A DNA stretch of 64,000 nucleotides from Ramlibacter sp. Its GTDB lineage: Bacteria; Pseudomonadota; Gammaproteobacteria; Burkholderiales; Burkholderiaceae_C. Position numbers and translations under genes: made by a program. A model generated the notes under the pieces. It ran no database searches. It had not been told where the DNA came from and saw only the letters and a list, made by a program, of their open reading frames with translations. Positions 32,266 to 41,026 of this stretch are shown piece after piece. Where the stretch lies: NCBI GenBank assembly GCA_016713005.1, contig JADJPY010000003.1, forward strand, positions 1-64,000. The letters are read 5' to 3'. Numbering within the stretch: the first letter of the stretch is position 1; every line of letters begins with the position of its first letter.

Positions 32266-32982
32266 ATGTCCGTTTCCGAATTCCCGACGAAAAGACCACG
32301 CGCCAGTGAGCGCGATGGCCGGGCCCTGCAAAAGGGGCAACAGACCAAGGCGACCATCGTGGATGCCGCTTTGGGTCTGGCCACCCAGATCGGGCTTGAA
32401 GGCCTGAGCATCGGCGCGCTGGCCGAGGTGACCCAGATGAGCAAGTCGGGCGTGTTTGCCCATTTCGGTTCGCGCGAAGAGCTTCAAATCTCCGTGATCC
32501 GCGAATACCACACGCGTTTCGAGGAAGAGGTGTTCTACCCGGCCATGCAGCACCCGCGCGGACTGCCCAGGCTGCGTGCGCTGTTCGCCAACTGGATGAA
32601 GCGCACGTCGGTCGAAATCGACTCGGGCTGCATCTACATCAGTGGCGCCGTGGAGTTTGATGACCGGGCCGGCCCTGTGCGGGATGCCCTGGCCAGCTCG
32701 GTCATGACCTGGCACGCGGCCATGAAGCGCGCGCTGATTGTGGCCAGGCAAGAGGGTCACCTGCGCAGCGATGTCAACGAAGAGCAGATGCTTTTCGAGA
32801 TTCATGGCCTCATCCTTGCACTGCACTACGAGGCGCGGTTCCTCAAGAACCCCGGATCCATCGATCGTGCCAATGCCGGCTTCGACAACATCCTTCGGCA
32901 CTACGGCGCGGACGTCGCGCCAGCCGCCGGGACACCCAGACCATCCAAATCCAACCGATCCATCAAAAGCGTCAAGGAGTAA
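32266..32982 (+). CDS. TetR family regulator of the beta-oxidation operon
   Basis: This 238-residue TetR protein has an HTH region QTKATIVDAALGLATQIGLEGLSIGALAEVTQMSKSGVFAHFGSREELQISVIREY. Its C-terminal domain includes CIYISGAVEFDDRAGPVRDALASS and FEIHGLILALHYEARFL, as in TetR proteins of fatty acid degradation (TetR_C_YjdC-like). The C-terminal tail is basic (RPSKSNRSIKSVKE). The acyl-CoA dehydrogenase gene starts six bases after its stop, so it is the first gene of the operon. Its ligand is probably an acyl-CoA. Confidence 0.9.
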   Translation: MSVSEFPTKRPRASERDGRALQKGQQTKATIVDAALGLATQIGLEGLSIGALAEVTQMSKSGVFAHFGSREELQISVIREYHTRFEEEVFYPAMQHPRGLPRLRALFANWMKRTSVEIDSGCIYISGAVEFDDRAGPVRDALASSVMTWHAAMKRALIVARQEGHLRSDVNEEQMLFEIHGLILALHYEARFLKNPGSIDRANAGFDNILRHYGADVAPAAGTPRPSKSNRSIKSVKE

Positions 32983-32987
32983 TCACG

Positions 32988-34784
32988 ATGCCCACTTACA
33001 CCCCGCCCCTGCGCGACATGCAGTTCGTCATGAACGAAGTGCTCAACGTCACGGAAGACCTCAAGACGCTTCCGAAGTACGCCGACATCGACAGCGACAC
33101 CATCAGTGCCGTGCTCGAAGAGGCAGGCAAGTTTGCCGCCGAAGTGACGTTCCCACTCAACATCAGTGGAGACACCGAAGGGTGCAAGCTGGACCCCGCC
33201 ACGCACGCGGTAACCACCCCCAGGGGCTTCAAGGAGGCCTATGCCAAGTACGTCGAAGGCGGTTGGCCCGGCCTGAGCTGTGACCCCGAGTTTGGCGGCC
33301 AGGGTCTTCCGCTCGTGGTCAACCAGTGTTTCTACGAGATGCTCAACAGTGCCAATCAGGCCTGGACGATGTATCCGGGACTGACCCATGGTGCCTATGC
33401 CGCCCTTCATACCCATGGCACGGACGAGCAGAAGGCCACCTACCTGCACAAGATGACCAGCGGCGAGTGGACTGGCACCATGTGCCTGACCGAGCCGCAT
33501 TGCGGTACCGACCTGGGCCTGATGCGTACGAAGGCCGAGCCCCAGCCCGACGGCACCTACCGCTTGACCGGCAACAAGATCTTCATCAGCGCAGGTGAGC
33601 ACGACATGGCCGCCAACATCATCCACCTGGTGCTGGCGCGCCTGCCCGACGCACCCCCTGGCATCAAGGGGGTCAGCCTGTTCATCGTGCCGAAATTCCG
33701 GGTCAACAAGGACGGTACGCCCGGCGAGCGCAACGGCATCTATTGCGGCGGCCTGGAGCACAAGATGGGCATTCACGGCAACGCCACGGCCCAGATCGTG
33801 CTGGACGGCGCCTGGGGCACGATGGTCGGGCAGCCCAACAAGGGCATGCAGGCCATGTTCGTGATGATGAATGCCGCCCGTCTGGGCGTGGGCAACCAGT
33901 CACTGGGCCTGATGGAAGTGGCCTACCAGAACGCGCTGGCCTATGCCAAGGACCGCATCCAGATGCGCAGCCTGTCGGGCCCGAAAGACAAGACCAGGCC
34001 CGCCGACCCGATCATCGTGCATCCGGACGTGCGCAAGATGCTGCTGACCGCCAAGGCCTATGCCGAAGGCGGCCGCGCGCTGGCGATCTACTGCTCCGTG
34101 CTGCTGGACAAGGCACACAACCATCCCGACGAAAAGGTGCGAAAGGACAGTGACGAAATCCTGTCCCTGCTCACTCCCATCGTCAAGGCCTTCACCACAG
34201 ACAATGGCCACATTGCCACCAACGCCTGCCTTCAGGTGTTCGGAGGACACGGCTTCATCAAGGAGTGGGGCATGGAGCAGTTCGTGCGCGACAACCGCAT
34301 CAACATGATCTATGAGGGCACCAACACCATCCAGAGCCTGGACCTGCTGGGACGAAAGGTGCTGGGCAACAACGGTGCCACGCTGCAGAAGTTCGGCAAG
34401 CTGGTGGGCAAGCTGGTCGCAGAAGAGGGCGTGAACGAAAAGATGGCCGAGTTCATCAACCCGATTGCCTATCTGGGCGACCAGATGACCAAGTTCACCA
34501 CCGAAATCGGATTCAAGGGATTCCAGAATCCTGATGAAGTGGGCGCCGCCGCAGTCGACTACCTGCGCGTGGCGGGCCATCTGGTGTTTGGTTACTTCTG
34601 GGCGCGCATGGCCCAGGTGGCGCTGCGCGAGATCGCGGCCGGCAACACCGACCCGTTCTACGTGGGCAAGCTGCAGACGGCACGCTTCTACTTCGCCAAA
34701 CTGTTCCCAGAGACGGCAACGCTGATGCGCACGGCGCGGGCCGGCAGCAAGGTGCTGCTGGACACGGACGCCGCGCTGGCCTGA
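32988..34784 (+). CDS. Acyl-CoA dehydrogenase (long, FadE/DmdC-like)
   Basis: This flavoprotein makes the first double bond in beta-oxidation. At 598 residues it is longer than classical acyl-CoA dehydrogenases (about 380) and has the extra N- and C-terminal domains of the DmdC/FadE5 group. Key segments are GGWPGLSCDPEFGGQGLP, GTMCLTEPHCGTDLGLMRTKAEP, YRLTGNKIFISAGEHDM, GLEHKMGIHGNATAQIVLDG and the catalytic-Glu region NRINMIYEGTNTIQSLDLLGRKVL. AAGGAG precedes ATG 32988. It probably acts on medium or long acyl-CoA and passes electrons to ETF. Confidence 0.92.
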   Translation: MPTYTPPLRDMQFVMNEVLNVTEDLKTLPKYADIDSDTISAVLEEAGKFAAEVTFPLNISGDTEGCKLDPATHAVTTPRGFKEAYAKYVEGGWPGLSCDPEFGGQGLPLVVNQCFYEMLNSANQAWTMYPGLTHGAYAALHTHGTDEQKATYLHKMTSGEWTGTMCLTEPHCGTDLGLMRTKAEPQPDGTYRLTGNKIFISAGEHDMAANIIHLVLARLPDAPPGIKGVSLFIVPKFRVNKDGTPGERNGIYCGGLEHKMGIHGNATAQIVLDGAWGTMVGQPNKGMQAMFVMMNAARLGVGNQSLGLMEVAYQNALAYAKDRIQMRSLSGPKDKTRPADPIIVHPDVRKMLLTAKAYAEGGRALAIYCSVLLDKAHNHPDEKVRKDSDEILSLLTPIVKAFTTDNGHIATNACLQVFGGHGFIKEWGMEQFVRDNRINMIYEGTNTIQSLDLLGRKVLGNNGATLQKFGKLVGKLVAEEGVNEKMAEFINPIAYLGDQMTKFTTEIGFKGFQNPDEVGAAAVDYLRVAGHLVFGYFWARMAQVALREIAAGNTDPFYVGKLQTARFYFAKLFPETATLMRTARAGSKVLLDTDAALA

Positions 34785-34825
34785 CCTGTCCAACTGCCAT
34801 CCAGCCCATCTCCAAGGAGTCCGCC

Positions 34826-35263
34826 ATGTTCATGCGCTGCTTTGCCGGCCTGCTTTTTCTCTCCTCGCTGGGGTCAGCCTGGGCCCAACTCACTCCCGTG
34901 GGCCTCTGGCGCAACATCGACGACAAGACGGGCGAGGCCAGGGCCGAAATCCGGATCGTCGAAAGCGCCGGCGTGCTCAGCGGACGGATCGAGAAGCGCC
35001 TTGGAAAGAACGCCAAGCCCGACGACAAGTGTGAAGAGTGCTCGGACGACCGCAAGGACCAGCCCATCATCGGACTGGAGATCATCCGCGGCGCCAGGAA
35101 GACCGAAGGCAAGGACGTGTGGGAAGGCGGCAAGATTCTCGATCCCGAAAACGGCCGCAACTACACACTGCGGCTCACCCCGATCGAAGGGGGCAAGCGA
35201 CTCGAGGTGCGCGGCTCCGTGCTGGGCATCGGTCGTACCCAGACCTGGGTTCGCGTTCCCTAA
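34826..35263 (+). CDS. DUF2147 secreted protein
   Basis: This 145-residue protein has a signal peptide (MFMRCFAGLLFLSSLGSAWAQ, cleavage after AWA or AQ) and a DUF2147 domain: PVGLWRNIDDKTGEARAEIRIVESAGVLSGRIEKRLG, CEECSDDRKDQPIIGLEIIRG, GGKILDPENGRNYTLRLTP and IGRTQTWVRVP. It is predicted periplasmic, with a lipocalin-like beta-barrel, and its function is unknown. It has its own AAGGAG and lies inside the beta-oxidation operon between the dehydrogenase and the hydratase fusion, a recurrent association in this bacterial group. Confidence 0.88.
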   Translation: MFMRCFAGLLFLSSLGSAWAQLTPVGLWRNIDDKTGEARAEIRIVESAGVLSGRIEKRLGKNAKPDDKCEECSDDRKDQPIIGLEIIRGARKTEGKDVWEGGKILDPENGRNYTLRLTPIEGGKRLEVRGSVLGIGRTQTWVRVP

Positions 35264-35280
35264 ATCAACCGGAAGAAGAA

Positions 35281-37680
35281 ATGTCCCGTTTTCAAGTCAA
35301 GAAAGTCGCTGTGCTCGGAGCCGGCGTGATGGGTGCACAGATCGCAGCCCATCTGGTCAATGTCAAGGTGCCTGTGGTGCTGTTTGACCTCCCGGCCAAA
35401 GAGGGTCCAAAGAACGGCATCGTGACCAGGGCCGTCGAAGGCCTGAAAAAGCTCAAGCCGTCGCCGTTGGGCGTGCCGGAAGATGCCTCGCTGATCGGAC
35501 AGGCCAACTACGAAGAACACATGGAGCAGTTGAAAGATTGCGACCTGATCATCGAGGCCATCGCCGAGCGCATGGACTGGAAGCTCGACCTGTACAGGAA
35601 AATCGCCCCGTTTGTGGCGCCCAACGCCATCGTGGCGTCCAACACCTCGGGACTGAGCATCACCAAACTCAGCGAGGCACTGCCGGAGGCAATCAAGCCC
35701 CGCTTTTGCGGCATCCATTTCTTCAACCCGCCTCGCTACATGTTCCTGGTGGAGCTGATCAACACACCCACCACCGACGCCCACATCCTGGACGACCTGG
35801 AAACCTTTGTGACGAGCGGTCTGGGCAAGGGCGTGGTGCGGGCAAAAGACACGCCCAACTTCATTGCCAACCGCGTCGGCATTGCCGGCATGCTGGCCAC
35901 CATGAAAGAGGTGGAAAACTTCGGTCTGACCTATGACGTGGTGGACGACCTGACCGGCAAGAAGCTGGGCCGCGCCAGCAGTGGCACTTTCCGTACCGCC
36001 GATGTGGTGGGCCTGGACACCATGGCCCATGTGATCAAGACCTTGCAGGACAACCTGAGCGAGGCCACCGACCCGTTCTACCCGAGTTTTGGCACGCCCG
36101 AAGTGCTCAAGACGCTTCTGGAAATGGGCAACCTGGGGCAAAAGAGCAAGGCTGGCTTCTACAAGAAGGTCGGCCGCGATGTGCTGCGCTTTGACCTGGA
36201 CAAGAAGGACTATGTGCCCGGCGGCGAGAAGGCCGACGAAGTCTATGGCCGCATGCTCAAGAAGGCGCCGGCCGAGCGGTTGAAGCTCTTGCGCAATGCC
36301 GAAGGCGCGCAGGGGCAGTTCCTGTGGGCGATCCTGCGCAACAGCTTCCACTACGCTGCTGTGCATCTGGCCAGCATTGCCGAGACCGCGCGCGACGTGG
36401 ACTTCGCGATGCGCTGGGGCTTTGGCATGAAGCAGGGCCCGTTCGAGCTCTGGCAGGAGGCTGGCTGGCTGGAGGTGGCGAAGATGATCCAGGAGGACAT
36501 CGACGCGGGCAAAGCGCTCAGCAAGGCCGCCCTGCCTGACTGGGTGTTCAAGGGCCCGGTGGCCGACTCGGGCGGCGTGCACCAGCCGGAAGGTTCGTGG
36601 AACCCGACTTCGGGCAAGTTCGAGGCGAAACGTGTGCTGCCCGTGTACCAGCGCCAGCATTTCCCCGAGGTGGTGCTGGGCAGCAAGGCCCCCGGCTTTG
36701 AAACGGCAGGCAAGACCCTGCACGAAGACGATGCGATCCGCCTGTGGACGCTGGACGACCAGGTGGTCATCGCCAGCATCAAGACCAAGATGCACGCCAT
36801 CAGCCCCGAGGTGGCCGAAGGGCTCCAGCTGGCGGTGGACCTCGCCGAGAAGGACTATCAGGGCGTGGTGATCTGGTCGGGCGATGAGCCCTTCAGTGTG
36901 GGCGCCGATCTGCAGGCCATGTTGCCGGCCTTCATCGCGGTGGGCGTGGGCGCCATTGACGAGGCTGAAGCCCATTTGCAGCACACCATGCTCAAGCTGC
37001 GCTATGCCAACGTGCCGGTCATCGCGGCCATTCGCGGCATGGCTCTGGGCGGAGGTTGCGAGATCGCAGTGCATTGCGCGCGCCGCGTGGCCGCCATGGA
37101 AAGCTACATCGGACTGGTCGAAGTGGGCGTGGGCCTGGTGCCTGGTGCCGGTGGCCTGACCTACATCGCGCGCCGCGCCGCCGAGTCGGTGGCCGTATCC
37201 AGTGACAAGGACGTTCTCAAGTGCCTGACCGAGGGCTTCACCGCCGCTGCCATGGCAAAGGTCGGCACCAGCGCCATCGAAAGCCGCAAGCTGGGCTATC
37301 TGCTGGACAGCGACCTGATCGTGCCCAACAAGGACGAGTTGCTGTTTGTCGCACTGAACGAGGCGCGTGCCATGTACAGCGCGGGCTACCGCCCGCCGCA
37401 CCGCCGGCAGTTTGCCGTGGCGGGCCGCAACGGCAAGGCCACGATCCAGGGCCAGTTGGTCAACATGCGCGACGGCGGCTTCATCAGCCAGCACGACTTC
37501 CACATTGCCAGCCTGATCGCCGGCGTGGTGACGGGTGGTGACGTGGACGCGAACACGCTGGTGACCGAGGAGTACCTGATGGCACTGGAGCGCAAGGCCT
37601 TCTGCTCGCTGCTCACCCACCCCAAGACGCAGGAACGCATCATGGGCATGCTGTCTACCGGCAAGCCGGTGCGAAACTGA
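35281..37680 (+). CDS. 3-hydroxyacyl-CoA dehydrogenase/enoyl-CoA hydratase fusion
   Basis: This 799-residue multifunctional beta-oxidation enzyme has the dehydrogenase first: GAGVMG (13-18), IEAIAERMDWK, SNTSGLSITKL and H146 in HFFNPPRYM. A crotonase domain follows from about residue 500: GADLQAMLPA, GMALGGGCEIAVHCAR and EVGVGLVPGAGG. The order is that of the FadN/FadJ-like single-chain group, not E. coli FadB. ATG 35281 follows an A/G-rich ribosome site; the frame from 35038 overlaps the DUF2147 gene and is rejected. It should hydrate enoyl-CoA and oxidise 3-hydroxyacyl-CoA with NAD, feeding the thiolase two genes on. Confidence 0.94.
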   Translation: MSRFQVKKVAVLGAGVMGAQIAAHLVNVKVPVVLFDLPAKEGPKNGIVTRAVEGLKKLKPSPLGVPEDASLIGQANYEEHMEQLKDCDLIIEAIAERMDWKLDLYRKIAPFVAPNAIVASNTSGLSITKLSEALPEAIKPRFCGIHFFNPPRYMFLVELINTPTTDAHILDDLETFVTSGLGKGVVRAKDTPNFIANRVGIAGMLATMKEVENFGLTYDVVDDLTGKKLGRASSGTFRTADVVGLDTMAHVIKTLQDNLSEATDPFYPSFGTPEVLKTLLEMGNLGQKSKAGFYKKVGRDVLRFDLDKKDYVPGGEKADEVYGRMLKKAPAERLKLLRNAEGAQGQFLWAILRNSFHYAAVHLASIAETARDVDFAMRWGFGMKQGPFELWQEAGWLEVAKMIQEDIDAGKALSKAALPDWVFKGPVADSGGVHQPEGSWNPTSGKFEAKRVLPVYQRQHFPEVVLGSKAPGFETAGKTLHEDDAIRLWTLDDQVVIASIKTKMHAISPEVAEGLQLAVDLAEKDYQGVVIWSGDEPFSVGADLQAMLPAFIAVGVGAIDEAEAHLQHTMLKLRYANVPVIAAIRGMALGGGCEIAVHCARRVAAMESYIGLVEVGVGLVPGAGGLTYIARRAAESVAVSSDKDVLKCLTEGFTAAAMAKVGTSAIESRKLGYLLDSDLIVPNKDELLFVALNEARAMYSAGYRPPHRRQFAVAGRNGKATIQGQLVNMRDGGFISQHDFHIASLIAGVVTGGDVDANTLVTEEYLMALERKAFCSLLTHPKTQERIMGMLSTGKPVRN

Positions 37681-38186
37681 TGGACGCGCAACCCAATCGC
37701 CTGCAGCGCCAGCTGGGTCGCCTGCAAGAGGTGCCAGCCTTTCTGCGCCCGTGGGTCCGCAACCTTGTGCTGCGCCGCGCGGTGCCGTTCACCGGCACGG
37801 CCGGGCTCAAGTTTGAACAGATGTCGCCTGCGCAGGTGACGATTGCGCTGGACAACGAGCACCGGGTGCAGAACCACATCGGCGGCATTCATGCGTCGGC
37901 GATGAACCTGCTGGCCGAGACCGCCACCGGCATGGTGGTGGGCATGAATGTGCGCGACGACTGCATCCCGCTGGCCAAGGAGCTGAAGATGGCGTTCAGG
38001 AAGCGCGCCACCGGCGCCCTGCGCGCAGTCGCCACGCTGGGTGACGCCCAGCGCGCCGCCATGCAGGTCAGCGAAAAGGGCGAAGTGAATGTTGCGGTCA
38101 CCGTGACCGATGAGGCCGGGGTGAACCCGGTGGAGTGTGAATTTATCTGGGCCTGGATTCCGTCCACGCCCCGCAAAGGAGTCTGA
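37680..38186 (+). CDS. DUF4442 hotdog-fold protein (putative acyl-CoA thioesterase)
   Basis: This 168-residue protein has a hotdog fold of the DUF4442 group (FEQMSPAQVTIALDNEHRVQNHIGGIHASAMNLLAETATGMVVGMNV, then KELKMAFRKRATGALRAVA). The helix with HIGGIHASAMNLLAE is where acyl thioesterases carry their active residues. It starts on the last base of the preceding stop (TGATG) and is followed by the thiolase gene after two bases, so it is tightly coupled. It probably releases CoA from stalled intermediates; activity is not proven for the family. Confidence 0.83.
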   Translation: MDAQPNRLQRQLGRLQEVPAFLRPWVRNLVLRRAVPFTGTAGLKFEQMSPAQVTIALDNEHRVQNHIGGIHASAMNLLAETATGMVVGMNVRDDCIPLAKELKMAFRKRATGALRAVATLGDAQRAAMQVSEKGEVNVAVTVTDEAGVNPVECEFIWAWIPSTPRKGV

Positions 38187-38188
38187 CC

Positions 38189-39397
38189 ATGAGCAAGCAA
38201 GTCCAGGAAGCCTACATCGTTGCCGCCACCCGCACGCCCATCGGGCGCTCGCACCGCGGCTACTTCCGCAACACCCGGCCGGACGACCTGCTGGCCACCG
38301 CGCTGCGCGCTGCCCTGGCCCAGGTCCCTGGCCTGGACCCGGCCAGCATTGAAGACGTGATCTGCGGTTGTGCCATTCCCGAGGGCGCGCAGGGCCTGAA
38401 CGTGGCGCGCATTGGCGCCGTGCTGGCCGGCCTGCCCAAGAGCGTGGGCGGCATCACCGTCAACCGCTTTTGCGCGTCGGGCCTGTCGGCCGTGCAGATG
38501 GCGGCCGACCGCATCCGCGTGGGCGAGGCCGACGTGATGATCGCCGCCGGCACCGAGAGCATGAGCATGGTGCCGATGATGGGAAACTCGCCCAGCCTGT
38601 CTCCGGCGATCTTCAGCAACCCGGACGACATCGAAAGCTACGGCATCGCCTATGGCATGGGCCTGACGGCCGAGAAGGTGGCGCAGCAATGGAAGGTGAG
38701 CCGGGAGGCGCAGGACGAGTTTGCCTACCAGTCGCACATGAAGGCGTTGGCGGCCATGAAGGCGGGAGAGTTCACCAGTGAGATCACGCCAGTCGACGTG
38801 GACGAGCGTTCGCTCGACCTCGAGTCCGCCGAGGTGGCCGTGAAGACACGCACTGTGAACATTGACGAAGGCGCGCGCCCCGATACCACGGTCGAAGGTC
38901 TGGCCAAGCTCAAGACGGTGTTTGCCGCGCGAGGCAGCGTCACCGCCGGCAACAGTTCGCAGACCTCCGACGGCGCGGGCGCGCTGATCCTGGCCAGCGA
39001 GTCGGCCGTGAAGCGCTTTGGCCTGAAGCCGCTGGCGCGCTTTGTGAGCTACGCCAGCCGCGGTGTGCCGCCGCACATCATGGGCATCGGCCCTATCGAG
39101 GCGATTCCTGCGGCGCTGCGCTACGCCGGCCTCAAGCACGAAGACATCGACTGGTTTGAGCTCAACGAGGCGTTTGCCGCGCAGTCGCTGGCCGTCATCA
39201 ACACGCTTGGGCTGAATCCGGCCAAAGTCAACCCGATGGGGGGCGCCATTGCCCTGGGCCACCCGCTGGGCGCGACCGGCGCTATCCGGTCGGCGACAGT
39301 GGTTCATGCGCTGCAACGCAAGAATCTCAAGTACGGCATGGTCACCATGTGTGTGGGCATGGGGCAGGGTGCGGCGGGCATTTTTGAACGCGTCTGA
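38189..39397 (+). CDS. fadA: Acetyl-CoA acyltransferase (3-ketoacyl-CoA thiolase)
   Basis: This 402-residue thiolase performs the last step of beta-oxidation, releasing acetyl-CoA. The nucleophile is C95 in NRFCASGLSAVQMA, followed by GTESMSMVPMMG, NEAFAAQSLAV, the His in GHPLGATG, and C388 in CVGMGQG. It follows the DUF4442 gene closely with GGAG upstream. A rho-independent terminator just after the gene marks the end of the core operon. FadA-type is preferred over a biosynthetic PhaA-type by sequence and operon. Confidence 0.94.
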   Translation: MSKQVQEAYIVAATRTPIGRSHRGYFRNTRPDDLLATALRAALAQVPGLDPASIEDVICGCAIPEGAQGLNVARIGAVLAGLPKSVGGITVNRFCASGLSAVQMAADRIRVGEADVMIAAGTESMSMVPMMGNSPSLSPAIFSNPDDIESYGIAYGMGLTAEKVAQQWKVSREAQDEFAYQSHMKALAAMKAGEFTSEITPVDVDERSLDLESAEVAVKTRTVNIDEGARPDTTVEGLAKLKTVFAARGSVTAGNSSQTSDGAGALILASESAVKRFGLKPLARFVSYASRGVPPHIMGIGPIEAIPAALRYAGLKHEDIDWFELNEAFAAQSLAVINTLGLNPAKVNPMGGAIALGHPLGATGAIRSATVVHALQRKNLKYGMVTMCVGMGQGAAGIFERV

Positions 39398-39412
39398 GCG
39401 GCCTTGGCCCTG

Positions 39413-39434
39413 AGCCACCTGCGGGTGGCTTTTC
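39413..39434 (+). terminator. Rho-independent terminator after the thiolase gene
   Basis: AGCCACC-TGCG-GGTGGCT followed by TTTCT, a 7-bp stem with a 4-base loop. It lies 15 bases past the thiolase stop and just before the next gene, so expression downstream may be reduced. Confidence 0.8.
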
Positions 39435-39452
39435 TGATTCTGGAGGCATGAC

Positions 39453-40262
39453 TTGAGCGAGCACGCGTTTGATGCCGCAATTGCGCTGACCGGCGGCACC
39501 GACAACATCTTTCACGGCCACACCAGCCCGGCCTACGCCAACATGGTTGGGCCGTTTGGCGGCATCACGGCCGCGCAGGCGCTCAACGCCGTGTTGCAGC
39601 ACCCGCAGCGACAGGGCGACCCGGTCGCGCTCACCGTCAATTTCTGCGCTGCGCTGGCAGACGGGCCCTTTGATGTGACGGCCAGGCCGGCGCGCACCAA
39701 CCGCTCGACCCAGCATTGGGTGGTGGAGCTTGCCCAGGGCGGCGCCACGGTGATGACGGCCACGGCCTTCACGGCGTTACGCCGCGAGACCTGGCGCGCC
39801 ACCGAGCACACCCTGCCGGCAGTCCCTGCGCCGGCCGACGTGCCCCGGCCCGAAGGGCGTGGTCGGGTCGAGTGGATCAACCGGTATGAGATGCGGTTTG
39901 TGGAGGGTGGCTTTCCGGCGGTGTGGGACGGCACCGACCACGGCGTGAGCCGCAGCCAGCTGTGGATGCGCGACAACCCGCCGCGGCCACTGGACTTTGC
40001 GTCGCTCACCGCGATGGCCGACGTGTTCTTTCCGCGCATCTGGCGCCGGCGTGCCAGCCCGGTGCCGATTGGCACAGTGTCCATGACGGTTTACTTTCAC
40101 GCCGACGCGGCCCAACTGCGCACCACCGGCACCGGCTACCTGCTGGGCCAGGCCCAGGCGCAGGCGTTTCGCAATGGCTACTTTGACCAGACCGCGCAAC
40201 TCTGGAATGAGGCGGGCGAGTTGCTGGTGACCTCGCATCAGGTGGTCTACTACAAGGAATAG
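39453..40262 (+). CDS. Acyl-CoA thioesterase (TesB-like double hotdog)
   Basis: This 269-residue protein has two hotdog units: FDAAIALTGGTDNIFHGHTSPAYANMVGPFGGITAAQALNAVLQH, and after a linker PIGTVSMTVYFHADAAQLRTTGTGYLLGQAQAQAFRNGYFDQTAQLWNEAGELLVTSHQVVYYKE. It belongs to the thioesterase superfamily-like group of acyl-CoA thioesterase II proteins. The start is a TTG at 39453 after TGGAGG; a nearby ATG gives only two codons before a stop. It probably trims acyl-CoA beside the beta-oxidation genes. Confidence 0.83.
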   Translation: MSEHAFDAAIALTGGTDNIFHGHTSPAYANMVGPFGGITAAQALNAVLQHPQRQGDPVALTVNFCAALADGPFDVTARPARTNRSTQHWVVELAQGGATVMTATAFTALRRETWRATEHTLPAVPAPADVPRPEGRGRVEWINRYEMRFVEGGFPAVWDGTDHGVSRSQLWMRDNPPRPLDFASLTAMADVFFPRIWRRRASPVPIGTVSMTVYFHADAAQLRTTGTGYLLGQAQAQAFRNGYFDQTAQLWNEAGELLVTSHQVVYYKE

Positions 40263-40264
40263 TC

Positions 40265-41026
40265 ATGGCCCCCGGGGCCGGGCGGGTTGTCATGAAAAAA
40301 GTAGCTCTGGTGATTGGAGCAGGTGACGCCACCGGCGGCGCCGTGGCGCGCCGCTTTGCGCGCGAGGGCTATGTGGCCTGCGCAACGCGCCGAAGCCTGG
40401 ACAAGCTGCAGCCCCTGCTGGAGCAGATTCGCTCCGAAGGGGGTGAGGCGCACGGCTTTGCCTCGGACGCCCGCAAGGAAGAAGAGGTGGTGGCGCTGGT
40501 CGAGCAGATTGAATCCACGCTGGGCCCTATCGAGGTGCTGGTGTTCAACATCGGCGCCAACGCGCCCAGCAGCGTGCTGGAAGAGACCGCGCGCAAGTAC
40601 TTCAAGATCTGGGAGATGGCCTGCTTCGGCGGCTTCCTCAATGGGCGCGAGGTGGCCAAACGCATGGTGACGCGCGCGGGCCCCGAGCGCCGCCAGACCA
40701 TCATCTTCACGGGCGCCACAGCCTCCCTGCGCGGCGGCGCGGGCTTTGCAGCCTTTGCCGGTGCCAAGCACGCACTGCGGGCGCTGGCACAAAGCATGGC
40801 GCGCGAGCTGGGGCCGCGTGGCATCCACGTGGCGCACAGCATCATCGACGGCCCGATTGACACCGCCTTCATCCGCGACAATTTCCCCGACCGTTACGCA
40901 CTGAAGGCGCAGGACGGCGTGCTCAACCCCGACCACATTGCCGACGCCTACTGGATGCTGCACAGCCAGCCGCGTGACGCCTGGACGCATGAGCTGGACT
41001 TGCGTCCGTACATGGAGAAATTTTGA
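40265..41026 (+). CDS. SDR-fold protein lacking the catalytic tyrosine
   Basis: The protein has 253 residues with a Rossmann motif (VIGAGDATGGAVARRF) and SDR architecture (VLVFNIGANAPSSV, IIFTGATASLRGGAG, HIADAYWMLHSQ). The usual YxxxK is FAGAK here, so the catalytic Tyr is Phe and the usual Ser position is also changed. It may have altered chemistry or bind cofactor without reduction. ATG 40265 has AAGGAA at good spacing; ATG 40292 (MKKVALVIG) is an alternative that fits the family start better. It overlaps the next gene by 4 bases, so it belongs to the operon with the isomerase and the hydratase. Confidence 0.82.
   Translation: MAPGAGRVVMKKVALVIGAGDATGGAVARRFAREGYVACATRRSLDKLQPLLEQIRSEGGEAHGFASDARKEEEVVALVEQIESTLGPIEVLVFNIGANAPSSVLEETARKYFKIWEMACFGGFLNGREVAKRMVTRAGPERRQTIIFTGATASLRGGAGFAAFAGAKHALRALAQSMARELGPRGIHVAHSIIDGPIDTAFIRDNFPDRYALKAQDGVLNPDHIADAYWMLHSQPRDAWTHELDLRPYMEKF

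Noticed and set aside
40287..40310. TGTCATGAAAAAAGTAGC as another repeat head
   Set aside because: It lacks the left GCTAT arm and any tail, and ATGAAAAAAGTAGC is ordinary start sequence of an SDR, so it is not counted.
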